A stretch of 37,971 nt of DNA from an uncultured Clostridia bacterium. GTDB taxonomy: Bacteria > Bacillota > Clostridia > Christensenellales > Borkfalkiaceae. The translations under genes were made by a program, and so were the position numbers. This document shows positions 23,745 to 31,680 of the stretch, in pieces. The stretch lies in contig CALVMB010000009.1 in the NCBI GenBank assembly GCA_944341895.1, positions 1 through 37,971 on the forward strand. The letters run 5' to 3'. The first letter of the stretch is position 1. Every line of letters begins with the position of its first letter. The notes under the pieces are model-generated. The model was not told the DNA's origin, ran no database searches, and worked only from the letters and a program-made list of their open reading frames with translations.

Positions 23745-24419
23745 TCAGAAATCGTTGCGGCGGTTGCGCGCGAACCCGCGGGTGCGCACGGATGCGATGC
23801 GGTATTCGCGGCAGATCTCGAAGGCGCAGTCGCACTCCCTCCGCGCCGCGCGCATACGCACCCCGCCGTCCGGCGAGGCGACCTGCGCGATCCCCGCCGC
23901 GCACATGCACACGTCCAGCCCCGCCGAAAAGGCGCAGGCGCGCATCATCAGCTGGGGCGCGAAATCTTCCGCCTCGCCGAAGGGGCAGAGCACGACATCC
24001 GCGTCGGCGCGCGCGAGCGCCGCGGCGACGTCGGGGAAAAACAGGTCCTCTCCCACGCACACGCCCAACTTACCCGCGGCGGTCTCATACACTTTGAGAT
24101 GCGCGCCGCAGGCGAACTCCTCCCCCGCAAAGGCGTGCAGGCGGTCGGAGACGCCTAAGATCCTGCCCTGTTGGGCGACGGCGGCGCTCTGGTACCGCAT
24201 GCCGCAGGAATCGGTGACACAGCCCGAAAGGACGACGCATCCGCTCTCGCGGCTGAGGATAGCGAGGTCCTCGAGTTTGGAAGTTTCCCCCGCCAGTTCG
24301 CGGCGGTAATCCACCTCGCCCAGCCCGTTGAACCCGAAAAACAGCACGTCGCAGGGCTGTTTTTTGGCGCGTTCCCAATATTCGTTGACGCTCCCTTCCG
24401 TGACAAAATGAATTTTCAT
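23745..24419 (-). CDS. Nitrilase-fold protein lacking catalytic residues
   Basis: 224 residues with the carbon-nitrogen hydrolase fold: strand order, GRILGVSDRLHAFAGEE, KLGVCVGEDLFFPDVAAALARADADVVLCP, and the later SAGLDVCMCAAG segment. The Glu-Lys-Cys triad that defines the family is not intact. The Glu after strand 1 is absent (DVLFFGFNG), the Lys position is Arg93, and the nucleophile position in the ICxD-type motif is Gly123 (VGED). It should therefore not cleave amides by the usual mechanism and is probably a binding or regulatory protein. ATG 24419 with GGAGG. It is divergent from ktrB and has no partner gene; terminator sequence downstream is weak. Confidence 0.75.
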   Translation of the reverse strand: MKIHFVTEGSVNEYWERAKKQPCDVLFFGFNGLGEVDYRRELAGETSKLEDLAILSRESGCVVLSGCVTDSCGMRYQSAAVAQQGRILGVSDRLHAFAGEEFACGAHLKVYETAAGKLGVCVGEDLFFPDVAAALARADADVVLCPFGEAEDFAPQLMMRACAFSAGLDVCMCAAGIAQVASPDGGVRMRAARRECDCAFEICREYRIASVRTRGFARNRRNDF

Positions 24420-24611
24420 GCGCACCTCCGCTCCTACCATAGTATTGCGGCGGGCAAAAAAAGGTGCCACGCGGCGGACGGCGCGCAAAAAAGCGCTTTG
24501 CGGCGCACCGCGCGCAAAAAAGCAGGAAAACGGCGCCGCTGTTGCCCGAAAACCGACAAAAAAGCGCAGAATGCGGCGCGCAAAAATTTTCGCGGGGCAC
24601 GCGCGTATCGG

Positions 24612-24640
24612 TTTACATTTGCGCGCGTTTGTGCTATACT
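24612..24640 (+). promoter_or_regulatory. ktrB-ktrA promoter
   Basis: TTTACA (24612-24617), 17 bases, TATACT (24635-24640) preceded by TGC. Upstream, 24454-24590 carries six or seven A tracts of 4-7 bases, several spaced near one or two helical turns, suggesting curved DNA or UP-element contacts. Confidence 0.8.
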
Positions 24641-24672
24641 ACCCAATACAATCCGCCTGATTCGGAGGGAAT

Positions 24673-26004
24673 ATGCAACGCAAAGTACGGCTGACTCCCG
24701 TGCGGCTGCTGGTGCTGGGCTATCTCGCGGTGATCGTGTTGGGCACGATCCTGCTGGTCTTGCCCTTTTCCACGCGCTCGCGGGAAAGCGCGGGATTCCT
24801 GGACGCCCTGTTCACGACGGTGTCCGCTTCCTGCGTGACGGGGCTGGTAGTGCACGACACATATCAATACTGGTCGCTGTTCGGACAGATCGTCATCCTG
24901 TGCCTGATCCAGATCGGCGGCATCGGGTTTATGACCTTCGTCTTTCTCGTGCTCAAACTGGGCGGGCGCAAGATCGGGCTGAAAGAGCGCGCGTTCATGC
25001 AGGAAGCGATCAACGCGCCCACCGTCGGCGGCATGATCCGCATGTCCTTGACCATCCTGCTCGGCACGTTGATCTTCGAACTGCTCGGCGCGTTCGTGCT
25101 GTGCTTCCGCTTCGTGCCCGATTTCGGCTGGGCGAAAGGCATCTATTTTTCGATCTTTACCGCCGTTTCGGCGCTGTGCAACGCGGGCTTTGACCTGATG
25201 GGCGCGGCGGGAATCCCGTATGCGTCCATGACCGCGTACATCGGCGACCCGATCGTGTGCATCACCGTTCCCCTGCTCATCCTGATCGGCGGGCTCGGGT
25301 TCTTCGTTTGGAAAGACCTGCGCGAAAACAAATTCCGCTTCCGCAAATATTCGCTGCATACCAAACTCGTGCTGACGACCACGCTCGTCATGGTCATCGT
25401 GCCGTTTGTGCTCATCCTCATCGCCGAACGCGATCTGCCCTGGAAAGAGCGCATCTTCGGCTCCTTTTTCTCGGCGATCACGCCGCGCACGGCGGGGTTC
25501 AACGTACTGGATATGGCGACGCTGCGGCCGCTGACCATGTTCGTGACCATCGTCTGCATGTTCGTCGGCGGCTCGTCCGGTTCGACGGCGGGCGGCATCA
25601 AGACCAACACCTTTGCGGTGCTCGTGCTCTCCCTTTCCTCCTCCATCCGCGGCAAACGTTCGGCGGAATGCTTCGGCAGGCGGCTGGACGAAGACGACGT
25701 TAAAAAAGCGACGCGGTTCGTGACGCTGTATTTCCTGTTTGCCCTGCTCGGCGTCATCCTTCTGTGCGCGTTCGAAGGGGGCAAGGGGTACACGCTGAGC
25801 CAACTGGTGTTCGAAACGGTTTCGGCGATCGGCACCGTCGGGCTGACGACGGGCATCACGCCCGACCTTTCCGTCGGCTCGCAACTGACGCTCGCCGCGC
25901 TCATGTTTCTGGGCAGGGCGGGCTGCATGACCGTCATGCTGACCCTGCGCACGCCGCCGCCCGTCACCGCCGAACTCCCCGTCGAAAAAGTCCGCATCGC
26001 CTGA
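24673..26004 (+). CDS. ktrB: KtrB/TrkH-type potassium channel subunit
   Basis: Potassium (sodium-coupled in known Ktr systems) uptake channel of the membrane, 443 residues. Four pore repeats are visible, each with its selectivity-filter segment: TVSASCVTGL, AVSALCNAGF, AITPRTAGF and TVSAIGTVGLTTG. The gating loop with GGSSGSTAGGIKT is also present. The size is nearer to KtrB than to the longer TrkH. ATG at 24673 with GGAGGGAAT. The regulatory subunit ktrA follows after 26 bases, the common two-gene arrangement. Confidence 0.95.
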   Translation: MQRKVRLTPVRLLVLGYLAVIVLGTILLVLPFSTRSRESAGFLDALFTTVSASCVTGLVVHDTYQYWSLFGQIVILCLIQIGGIGFMTFVFLVLKLGGRKIGLKERAFMQEAINAPTVGGMIRMSLTILLGTLIFELLGAFVLCFRFVPDFGWAKGIYFSIFTAVSALCNAGFDLMGAAGIPYASMTAYIGDPIVCITVPLLILIGGLGFFVWKDLRENKFRFRKYSLHTKLVLTTTLVMVIVPFVLILIAERDLPWKERIFGSFFSAITPRTAGFNVLDMATLRPLTMFVTIVCMFVGGSSGSTAGGIKTNTFAVLVLSLSSSIRGKRSAECFGRRLDEDDVKKATRFVTLYFLFALLGVILLCAFEGGKGYTLSQLVFETVSAIGTVGLTTGITPDLSVGSQLTLAALMFLGRAGCMTVMLTLRTPPPVTAELPVEKVRIA

Positions 26005-26030
26005 TGCGTCAATATTACTGAGAGGAATCC

Positions 26031-26675
26031 ATGAAATCCATTCTGATCATCGGTCTCGGCAGATTCGGGACCTACATGGCAAAAAAGTTCACCGAACTGG
26101 GCAACCACGTGATGGTGCTGGATACCGACGAAGAAAAAGTCAACGACATCCTGCCCTACGTGACGTCCGCGCAGATCGGCGACGGCACCAAGGTTTCGGT
26201 GCTCGAATCCATCGGCGTGGATAACTTCGACATCTGCGTCGTATCGGTGGGCGAAAACTTCCAGTCTTCGCTGGAAGCGACCTCCCTGCTCAAAGAGGCG
26301 GGCGCAAAGTACGTACTCTCGCGCGCGTCCACCGAGATCCAGGCGAAATTTCTGCTGCGCAACGGCGCGGACGAAGTGGTGTTCGCCGAAAAGCAGATGG
26401 CGGAACGCCTCGCCGTGCGCTACAGCGCCAACAATATTTTCGATTACATCCAACTTACGCCCGAATACGCGATCTACGAGATCCCGACCCCCAAATCGTG
26501 GGAAGGGCGCACCATCCGCGACAAAAACGTGCGTGTCAAGTACAACCTCAACATTCTGGGCGTCAAGCGCGGCGGGAATCTGACCCCCCTGCCCGACGCG
26601 GACTATGTGTTCGACACCCGCGATCGCCTCATCGTGATGTGCAAAAAGGAAAACATCGACAAACTGACGCACTGA
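26031..26675 (+). CDS. ktrA: KtrA/TrkA-type regulatory subunit
   Basis: Cytosolic RCK-domain ring protein gating KtrB, 214 residues. The N-terminal RCK domain has the Rossmann motif GLGRFGTYMA and the strand-2 acid LDTDEEKV. The C-terminal RCK_C domain (about 135-214) is the part that binds c-di-AMP or cations in homologues. GAGAGGAATCC precedes the ATG. It ends before a strong terminator, so the operon is ktrB-ktrA only. Confidence 0.95.
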   Translation: MKSILIIGLGRFGTYMAKKFTELGNHVMVLDTDEEKVNDILPYVTSAQIGDGTKVSVLESIGVDNFDICVVSVGENFQSSLEATSLLKEAGAKYVLSRASTEIQAKFLLRNGADEVVFAEKQMAERLAVRYSANNIFDYIQLTPEYAIYEIPTPKSWEGRTIRDKNVRVKYNLNILGVKRGGNLTPLPDADYVFDTRDRLIVMCKKENIDKLTH

Positions 26676-26717
26676 CCCCTGCGCCGCCGCAATGCGCGGA
26701 CGGCGAAAGGGCGCAAA

Positions 26718-26761
26718 GACGGGCGCAGCCGCTTGCAAGCGGCTGCGCCCGTCCGTTTTTT
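26718..26761 (+). terminator. Terminator of ktrB-ktrA
   Basis: A 36-base perfect palindrome (arms 26718-26735 and 26736-26753, so a 15-bp stem with a six-base loop) followed by CG and six T (26756-26761). Confidence 0.92.
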
Positions 26762-26821
26762 CAGATATGACCGCGCTGCGGAACATTCCCTCCGCGCGCT
26801 TTGCACCGTGATTTTGTGCCG

Positions 26822-27247
26822 TTATAACGGCATTGCCATGGAATACGCGGCATATGCGCCCGAACTTGCCGCAACGGCAAAGATGACGATCCACGCGATC
26901 AGCGCCAACACGCCGGCCGCGGCGCTGACGATGACGCTGACCAGCGCGCCCTTGCCGCAGGACAGCGCGCGCATGGGATAGGTATCTTTCCACACGAGAT
27001 ACAAGATCAGCCCGACGATGGGATACAGAAAGCACAGCAGCGCATACCCGAAACTGGGGCCGTCCGCCTCGTAGACGATGCGCGCCTGCGGCGCGGCGGT
27101 ATACGGTGCGCCCTGCGCAGACTGCGCGTTCTGCGTATACTGCGCGTTCTGCGCGCCGCCCGCCCCTTCCTCTTTGAGGTTCGCGCCGCAGTTGGCACAG
27201 AAAGACGCGCCCTCCGCATATTCTTTTCCGCAATTTCTACAGAACAT
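26822..27247 (-). CDS. Zinc-ribbon, two-helix membrane protein (paralogue 1)
   Basis: 141 residues. An N-terminal zinc ribbon CRNCGKEYAEGASFCANCG (two CxxC pairs) is followed by an Ala/Gln/Asn-rich linker (QNAQYTQNAQSAQG), then two membrane segments separated by KDTYPMRALSCGKG. The fold is common in Firmicutes, where the function is mostly unknown. It is a paralogue of the gene at 27390-27848, sharing the ribbon, the FGYA-LCFL segment and LILYLVWKDTYP. ATG 27247 with AGGGAAGGA. Its own promoter (27278-27306) and the terminator upstream show the two copies are separately transcribed. Confidence 0.8.
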   Translation of the reverse strand: MFCRNCGKEYAEGASFCANCGANLKEEGAGGAQNAQYTQNAQSAQGAPYTAAPQARIVYEADGPSFGYALLCFLYPIVGLILYLVWKDTYPMRALSCGKGALVSVIVSAAAGVLALIAWIVIFAVAASSGAYAAYSMAMPL

Positions 27248-27277
27248 TTTTCCTTCCCTCACGGCTGTTTCGCCATG

Positions 27278-27306
27278 ATTATAGCAGAGCGGGGCAATGC
27301 CGTCAA
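27278..27306 (-). promoter_or_regulatory. Promoter of zinc-ribbon paralogue 1
   Basis: On the minus strand TTGACG (27306-27301), 17 bases, TATAAT (27283-27278) preceded by TGC. One of the strongest in the window. Confidence 0.82.
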
Positions 27307-27310
27307 GCCC

Positions 27311-27340
27311 CTGCACACAAAAAAACTGCACACAAAAAAA
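27311..27340. repeat. Two tandem copies of a 15-base unit
   Basis: CTGCACACAAAAAAA at 27311-27325 is repeated exactly at 27326-27340, between the promoter of paralogue 1 and the terminator of paralogue 2. Probably a slippage duplication. Confidence 0.9.
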
Positions 27341-27367
27341 CTTCCGCGCATGCCGCGCGGAAGTTTT
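27338..27367 (-). terminator. Terminator of zinc-ribbon paralogue 2
   Basis: Stem AAACTTCCGCGC / GCGCGGAAGTTT-like (27338-27349 / 27355-27366) with A and T runs on both sides, so it could also act on the plus strand. It is 23 bases after the stop at 27390. Confidence 0.85.
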
Positions 27368-27389
27368 TGTTTGCAATTTGCCGATGCCG

Positions 27390-27848
27390 TCACAGGCACG
27401 CCGCCAGCGCCAACGCCCCGTAATAGGAGGGGCCGGCACTTGCCGCACCCGCCAGCGCAAAGAGAATGATCACATAAAAGATCGTGCTGACCACGCTGAC
27501 AATGACGCCGACGATCGCACCCTTGCCGCAGGACGACGCGCGCAGAGGATAGGTATCCTTCCACACGAGATACAGGATCAGCCCGATGATGGGGAACAAA
27601 AAGCAAAGGAACGCATAGCCGAAACTCTTTCCGTCGTCCAGCGCCTGCCCGGGCCTGTAAGCGGAAACGGGCGCGGCGTTCACCGCAGGCCGTTCCTGCG
27701 CGGCGGGCTGCGCCTGCGGGGCGGCAGGTTGTTCCTGCGGGGCAGCGGGCTGCGCCTGCGCGAGCGCCTGCTCTTTCAGGCTCGCGCCGCAGTTTGCGCA
27801 GAACGACGTCCCCTCGGGGCACTCGCTTCCGCAATGTTTACAAATCAT
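27390..27848 (-). CDS. Zinc-ribbon, two-helix membrane protein (paralogue 2)
   Basis: 152 residues built like its neighbour: zinc ribbon CKHCGSECPEGTSFCANCG, a linker of about 40 residues made of Gln/Pro/Ala repeats (QPAAPQEQPAAPQAQ), then two membrane segments around KDTYPLRASSCGKG. The linker differs strongly from paralogue 1 while both ends are conserved, pointing to duplication with free drift of a flexible tether. The function is unknown; a membrane-tethered sensor or small-protein scaffold is a guess. ATG 27848 with GGGAGGATG; own promoter. Confidence 0.8.
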   Translation of the reverse strand: MICKHCGSECPEGTSFCANCGASLKEQALAQAQPAAPQEQPAAPQAQPAAQERPAVNAAPVSAYRPGQALDDGKSFGYAFLCFLFPIIGLILYLVWKDTYPLRASSCGKGAIVGVIVSVVSTIFYVIILFALAGAASAGPSYYGALALAACL

Positions 27849-27885
27849 TTTTCATCCTCCCTCATTGTGACGATATGGTGATAAA

Positions 27886-27915
27886 AGTATACAATATCCG
27901 CCCCCCGTTCGTCAA
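27886..27915 (-). promoter_or_regulatory. Promoter of zinc-ribbon paralogue 2
   Basis: On the minus strand TTGACG (27915-27910), 18-base spacer, TATACT (27891-27886). Confidence 0.72.
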
Positions 27916-27953
27916 GCATATTTTCCATTTCCCCTCCCCGATTTTACATAAAA

Positions 27954-27976
27954 ACAGGCGCCGAAAGGGCGCCTGT
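27954..27976 (-). terminator. Terminator of the acyltransferase - acyl-CoA synthetase operon
   Basis: ACAGGCGCC, loop GAAAG, GGCGCCTGT, followed on the minus strand by TTTTATG. It lies 31 bases after the synthetase stop. Confidence 0.82.
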
Positions 27977-28007
27977 CTGTCCTTATTCCGTTGTCTGCGT
28001 CGGCCGT

Positions 28008-29600
28008 TCACTGCCGCGCTTCGAGCGCCTTGCGGTCGATCTTGCCGATCAGATTGACGGGCAGGCGGTCCTCGAACACGATCTCTTTGGGCACGGCGTA
28101 GGCGATGAGTTTGCGTCGGCACAGATCGAGCAATTCGCGCTCGCAGGCGGCGCGGTCACACCCCTGCGCGCACTCGACGAACAGCCGCACGACCTGGCCT
28201 TTCACCGCGTCGTCGATGCCGACGGCGCACGCCTTTTTCACGCCCGACGCCTGCAGGGCGACGCTCTCGATCTCCGAAGGGTATACGGGGACGCCGCTGA
28301 CCTTGATCATGTTCTTGATGCGCTGTTTAAAATACAGGAACCCGTCCCCGTCCAGCCAGCCGTAGTCGCCCGTTTTCAGCCAGCGCACCCCGTCCTTTTC
28401 CTCGAAGGGCGCATAGTCCTCGTGCAGGTACCCCAGCATGAACTGGTCGGAATCGAGGTAGATCTCCCCCACCTGCCCCGCGGGCAGGAACTGCCCGTCC
28501 TTGCAGATGCGCACCTGCGTGCCCGAGAGCGGATAGCCGATGGAATCTTCGCGGTGATGGGCGAGCGTGTTGACGAGGCAGACGGTGACCGTTTCGGTCA
28601 ACCCGTAGCCGATGTACATGCGCGCGCGGCTCCCGCCCCGTTCGAGCGCGGCGTTGAAGTCCTCGACCAGCGAACGGGGCACGCTGTCGCCGCCGACGTA
28701 GACGTCCTTAATGTGCGAGAGGTCGGCTTCGGTGAACGCCTTTTCGCCCAGCAATTTCAGAAACATGGTGGGAACGCCGGTGAGGATGTTCGCCCGCTCG
28801 CGCACGATCTGTTTTGCGCACGACTTCGCATTGAACTTGATGCACATGATGTTGGTGCGGCGCATGAGCATGCACATATGCATGTTGATGCACAGCCCGA
28901 AGCCGTGGAAGATGGGCAGCACGTTGTACAGTGCGGAATAGTTTTGGATGGGCTCGCTGAGGAACTGTTCCGCCTTGGCGCAGAGGCGGTTGAACACGAG
29001 GTTGTTGTGCGCGATGATCTTGGGCTCGCCCGTCGTGCCGCCGCTGGCGAGGAACACCGCCGGCTCGTCCTGCCCGAACGAGGCGGCGGGGACGTGCGCG
29101 TTGCCGCGCGGACGGATGTAGCGTTCGAAGGGGATATACCCGCGCGAGGCGGGCTTCTGCGTGCAGCGGTAATACAGCCGCGCGGGCGCGCTCATATACT
29201 TTGCGCTGTCGCTGACCAGCGCGGGGATGCCGAAATCGGTCCCGCCGCTCTTGTACAGGTCGTATACGAGGATGAGTTTGCTGCCCGTGCGTTCGGCGCT
29301 CTCGCGCAGTTTTTCGGGCGGGATGAAGGGGTGCACGAGGTTGACCGCCGCGCCCAGTTTGTTCGCCGCATAAAACGCCAGGAGCGCCGCGGGCGAATTG
29401 GGCATGCACAACGTGACCGTGTCACCCTTGCCGATCGAAAACTCTGCCGCAAGGTTGTCCGCCAGCACGTCGATGCGGCGCATCACCTGCGCAAAGGAGT
29501 ATTTTTTCCCGTAAAAGGAGATCGCGGTGCGGACGGCACTGTTCGAGATGTTTTGCCCGATCGCTTCATACATCGAGCAGGAAGGTGAAAGTTCTTTCAT
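28008..29600 (-). CDS. AMP-forming acyl-CoA synthetase (ANL superfamily)
   Basis: Activates a carboxylic acid with ATP to the adenylate and then a thioester, 530 residues. Visible are the P-loop LASGGTTGEPKI, the adenylate motif YIGYGLTETV, the hinge GDYGWLDGDGFLYFKQR, and the C-terminal catalytic lysine in LPVNLIGKIDRKAL. The chain length and type of acid are not readable; no carrier-protein gene is adjacent. ATG at 29600; the Shine-Dalgarno is only GGGG. It follows the DUF1624 acyltransferase by 30 bases, so the pair may make and then use an acyl group, possibly on a glycan or lipid (inference). Confidence 0.9.
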   Translation of the reverse strand: MKELSPSCSMYEAIGQNISNSAVRTAISFYGKKYSFAQVMRRIDVLADNLAAEFSIGKGDTVTLCMPNSPAALLAFYAANKLGAAVNLVHPFIPPEKLRESAERTGSKLILVYDLYKSGGTDFGIPALVSDSAKYMSAPARLYYRCTQKPASRGYIPFERYIRPRGNAHVPAASFGQDEPAVFLASGGTTGEPKIIAHNNLVFNRLCAKAEQFLSEPIQNYSALYNVLPIFHGFGLCINMHMCMLMRRTNIMCIKFNAKSCAKQIVRERANILTGVPTMFLKLLGEKAFTEADLSHIKDVYVGGDSVPRSLVEDFNAALERGGSRARMYIGYGLTETVTVCLVNTLAHHREDSIGYPLSGTQVRICKDGQFLPAGQVGEIYLDSDQFMLGYLHEDYAPFEEKDGVRWLKTGDYGWLDGDGFLYFKQRIKNMIKVSGVPVYPSEIESVALQASGVKKACAVGIDDAVKGQVVRLFVECAQGCDRAACERELLDLCRRKLIAYAVPKEIVFEDRLPVNLIGKIDRKALEARQ

Positions 29601-29630
29601 GAATTTTTCCCCGAGGCGGGCGGTCCCGCG

Positions 29631-30551
29631 TTACAGTAAAGACGAAAGCCACGCAAACAGCGCCAAAACGGCAGGAATGACGACCATGTGCGCGATGTAC
29701 AGGAACGCGGCATGTCTGCCCAGAAAGCAGAATCCGCGATTCCACGCGCCGTCCAGCCGCGAAAAGATGAACCTGGCAGGCGTGTGGTAGACGAGTACGC
29801 CGATGATGCCGCCGAGCAGAATAAAAGCCGCATACGGCAGCAGCGGGAAGTAGTCGCCGCCGTACAGCGCGGTCAGCCCCCTGCCCTGGAACTGCAAAAA
29901 CACGGACAAGAACACGAATTCCTGCTCGGTGAGCCCTTCCGGCGCGGGGAATTGCGACATGAAATTCCAGCGCCCGTTGCCGATGAACAGTTTGCCCCAC
30001 ATGCAGAAATAGCAGATCAGCAGCGCGGCGCCGAACAGGCCCGGGAGCAGGCGCAATGCGAGCCGCACGCGCGGCTTGCCTCTGCACAGCGCGTCGCCGA
30101 CGGCGACGGCCGCGTTGTCGATGAGCGCGTACAGAAGGATGCCGCCCGCGATCATGTGGATGACGCCGAACACGATGACGACGTCGCCCTCCCCGCCCAT
30201 GAACGTATCGAGCACGGACGTGACCGCCGACAGGCCCGCCGCGACCAGCGCAAGCGGGATGAACCTGCGGAAATTGCCGCGCGTGAGCGTGCAACTGACG
30301 CCGCACAGCAGTAAAAAACACAGGATGACGACCTCGCGCACGTTGTTGCGCAGCGTCCAGTTCCAGTACTCGATCGCCACCTTGCGCATGTCCGCCAGAA
30401 ACGCCGTGCCCAGCACCTCGTTGATGAAGGGGACGATGTCCCACAGGCAGTACATGAAGTGATCGAACATCATGAGCAGGACGCACAGCCCGCGCAGAAA
30501 GTCCAGTTCCCAGTACCGTTCCTTGCGCCTGCCGCTGTACCTGCCGATCAT
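29631..30551 (-). CDS. DUF1624 / heparan-glucosaminide-acetyltransferase-like membrane acyltransferase
   Basis: Multi-pass membrane protein of about 306 residues. The start of the fold, ERYWELDFLRGLCVLLMMFDH, carries the family's conserved Arg-Gly and His. About eight hydrophobic segments follow. Relatives transfer acyl groups across the membrane to sugars. The start is uncertain: the ATG at 30551 has only a weak GGAT, while an earlier in-frame ATG at 30605 (18 residues longer) coincides almost exactly with the predicted transcription start of the promoter at 30613-30641, so it would be leaderless. It is the first gene of the operon with the acyl-CoA synthetase. Confidence 0.8.
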   Translation of the reverse strand: MIGRYSGRRKERYWELDFLRGLCVLLMMFDHFMYCLWDIVPFINEVLGTAFLADMRKVAIEYWNWTLRNNVREVVILCFLLLCGVSCTLTRGNFRRFIPLALVAAGLSAVTSVLDTFMGGEGDVVIVFGVIHMIAGGILLYALIDNAAVAVGDALCRGKPRVRLALRLLPGLFGAALLICYFCMWGKLFIGNGRWNFMSQFPAPEGLTEQEFVFLSVFLQFQGRGLTALYGGDYFPLLPYAAFILLGGIIGVLVYHTPARFIFSRLDGAWNRGFCFLGRHAAFLYIAHMVVIPAVLALFAWLSSLL

Positions 30552-30612
30552 TGTTTGATATCCGGCGCGACCCGGATGTTGTACGTCGATGCCCCCGATC
30601 TCCATCCGTTTC

Positions 30613-30641
30613 AGTGTACCATGTTTCGGCACCCGTGTCAA
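30613..30641 (-). promoter_or_regulatory. Promoter of the DUF1624 - acyl-CoA synthetase operon
   Basis: On the minus strand TTGACA (30641-30636), 17 bases, TACACT (30618-30613) preceded by TGG. Transcription should start around 30606-30605, directly at an in-frame ATG. Confidence 0.8.
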
Positions 30642-30717
30642 CCGCGGCGCACCCCGCAAAGCGATTTCCCCCGCAAAGCCGCGCGTGAACGCCCCGCCGC
30701 GGGGCACATGCGCCCGC

Positions 30718-31680
30718 TCAGCCCTCGGCGGGAAAGATCTCGCCGAGCAACGCGCGCAGATCGGCGACGGAAGGGCAGGAAAACAGCCGCTCCCGCCATT
30801 TGGCGGCGCCGCGCGTGCCGCGCAGGTAAAACGCCGTCATCTTGCGCATCTGCACCAGCGTGTACCCTTCCCCGTATACGGGGAGCATGTCCGCGATCTG
30901 TTCTTCGATGACGGCGCGCCTGTCCCAATCCTGCCGCGCGCCCAGCACCTCGGCAAAGACGTGCGGATCGTACATGGCGGCGCGGGCGAGCATGACGCCG
31001 TCCGCACCCGTCCTGTCCAGCATGTTCAGCGCGTCCGCGCGCGAAAAGATGCCGCCGTTGGCGATGACGGGGATATGTACCGCGTTTTTCGCCGCGGCGA
31101 CGGCGGCGTAGTCGGGTTCGCCCGCATACATCCGATCCCGCGTCCTGCCGTGCACGGTGATCATGTCCGCGCCCGCGTCCTCGCACATGGCGGCAAACTC
31201 CGCCGCCACGATGTGCTTTTCGTCCAGACCGATGCGGAATTTGACGGAGACCGCCTTTCCGCTCTTTTTGCACGCCTCGATGATCGCCGCGGCGCGCGAG
31301 AAATCGGAAAGCAGGGCGCTCCCCTCCCCGTTTTTATACACTTTGGGAACGGGACAGCCCATGTTGATGTCGACGGCGCGGTACTGCGCCAGCGCCTCGT
31401 GCGCGCAGGCGCCGCCCATCACGAGCGGGTCGCCGCCGAACAGTTGCGCCGCCGTCTGCGGTTCGTCCGCGCCGCGGTACAGGAGCAGGCGGGTGGCTTC
31501 GCTGCCGTACAAAAGCCCCTTGGCGCTGACCATTTCGGTGAAGCACAGCCCCGCGCCGAACTTGTAACACTGGCGGCGGAAGGCAAAATCGGTGTACCCC
31601 GCCAGCGGCGCGCACAGCACGTTGTTGGGCAGTTCCGTGCCGCCGTAACGGAGCGGCTGTCCCAGTTTATCCGCGCTCAT
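30718..31680 (-). CDS. dusB: tRNA-dihydrouridine synthase (DusB-like)
   Basis: FMN enzyme reducing uridine to dihydrouridine in tRNA, 320 residues. Motifs: APLAGYTDFAFR at the start of the barrel, DINMGCPVPKV with the catalytic Cys109, the KNGEGSALL phosphate loop, MITVHGRTR, and IANGGIFS. The length is normal. The ATG at 31680 lies 14 bases inside the 3' end of yabN, so it is translationally coupled at the end of the spoVT - spoVB - yabN - dus unit. In B. subtilis yabN is followed by yabO, not a dus gene, so this end of the locus differs. No terminator with a T run is apparent after it. Confidence 0.93.
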   Translation of the reverse strand: MSADKLGQPLRYGGTELPNNVLCAPLAGYTDFAFRRQCYKFGAGLCFTEMVSAKGLLYGSEATRLLLYRGADEPQTAAQLFGGDPLVMGGACAHEALAQYRAVDINMGCPVPKVYKNGEGSALLSDFSRAAAIIEACKKSGKAVSVKFRIGLDEKHIVAAEFAAMCEDAGADMITVHGRTRDRMYAGEPDYAAVAAAKNAVHIPVIANGGIFSRADALNMLDRTGADGVMLARAAMYDPHVFAEVLGARQDWDRRAVIEEQIADMLPVYGEGYTLVQMRKMTAFYLRGTRGAAKWRERLFSCPSVADLRALLGEIFPAEG

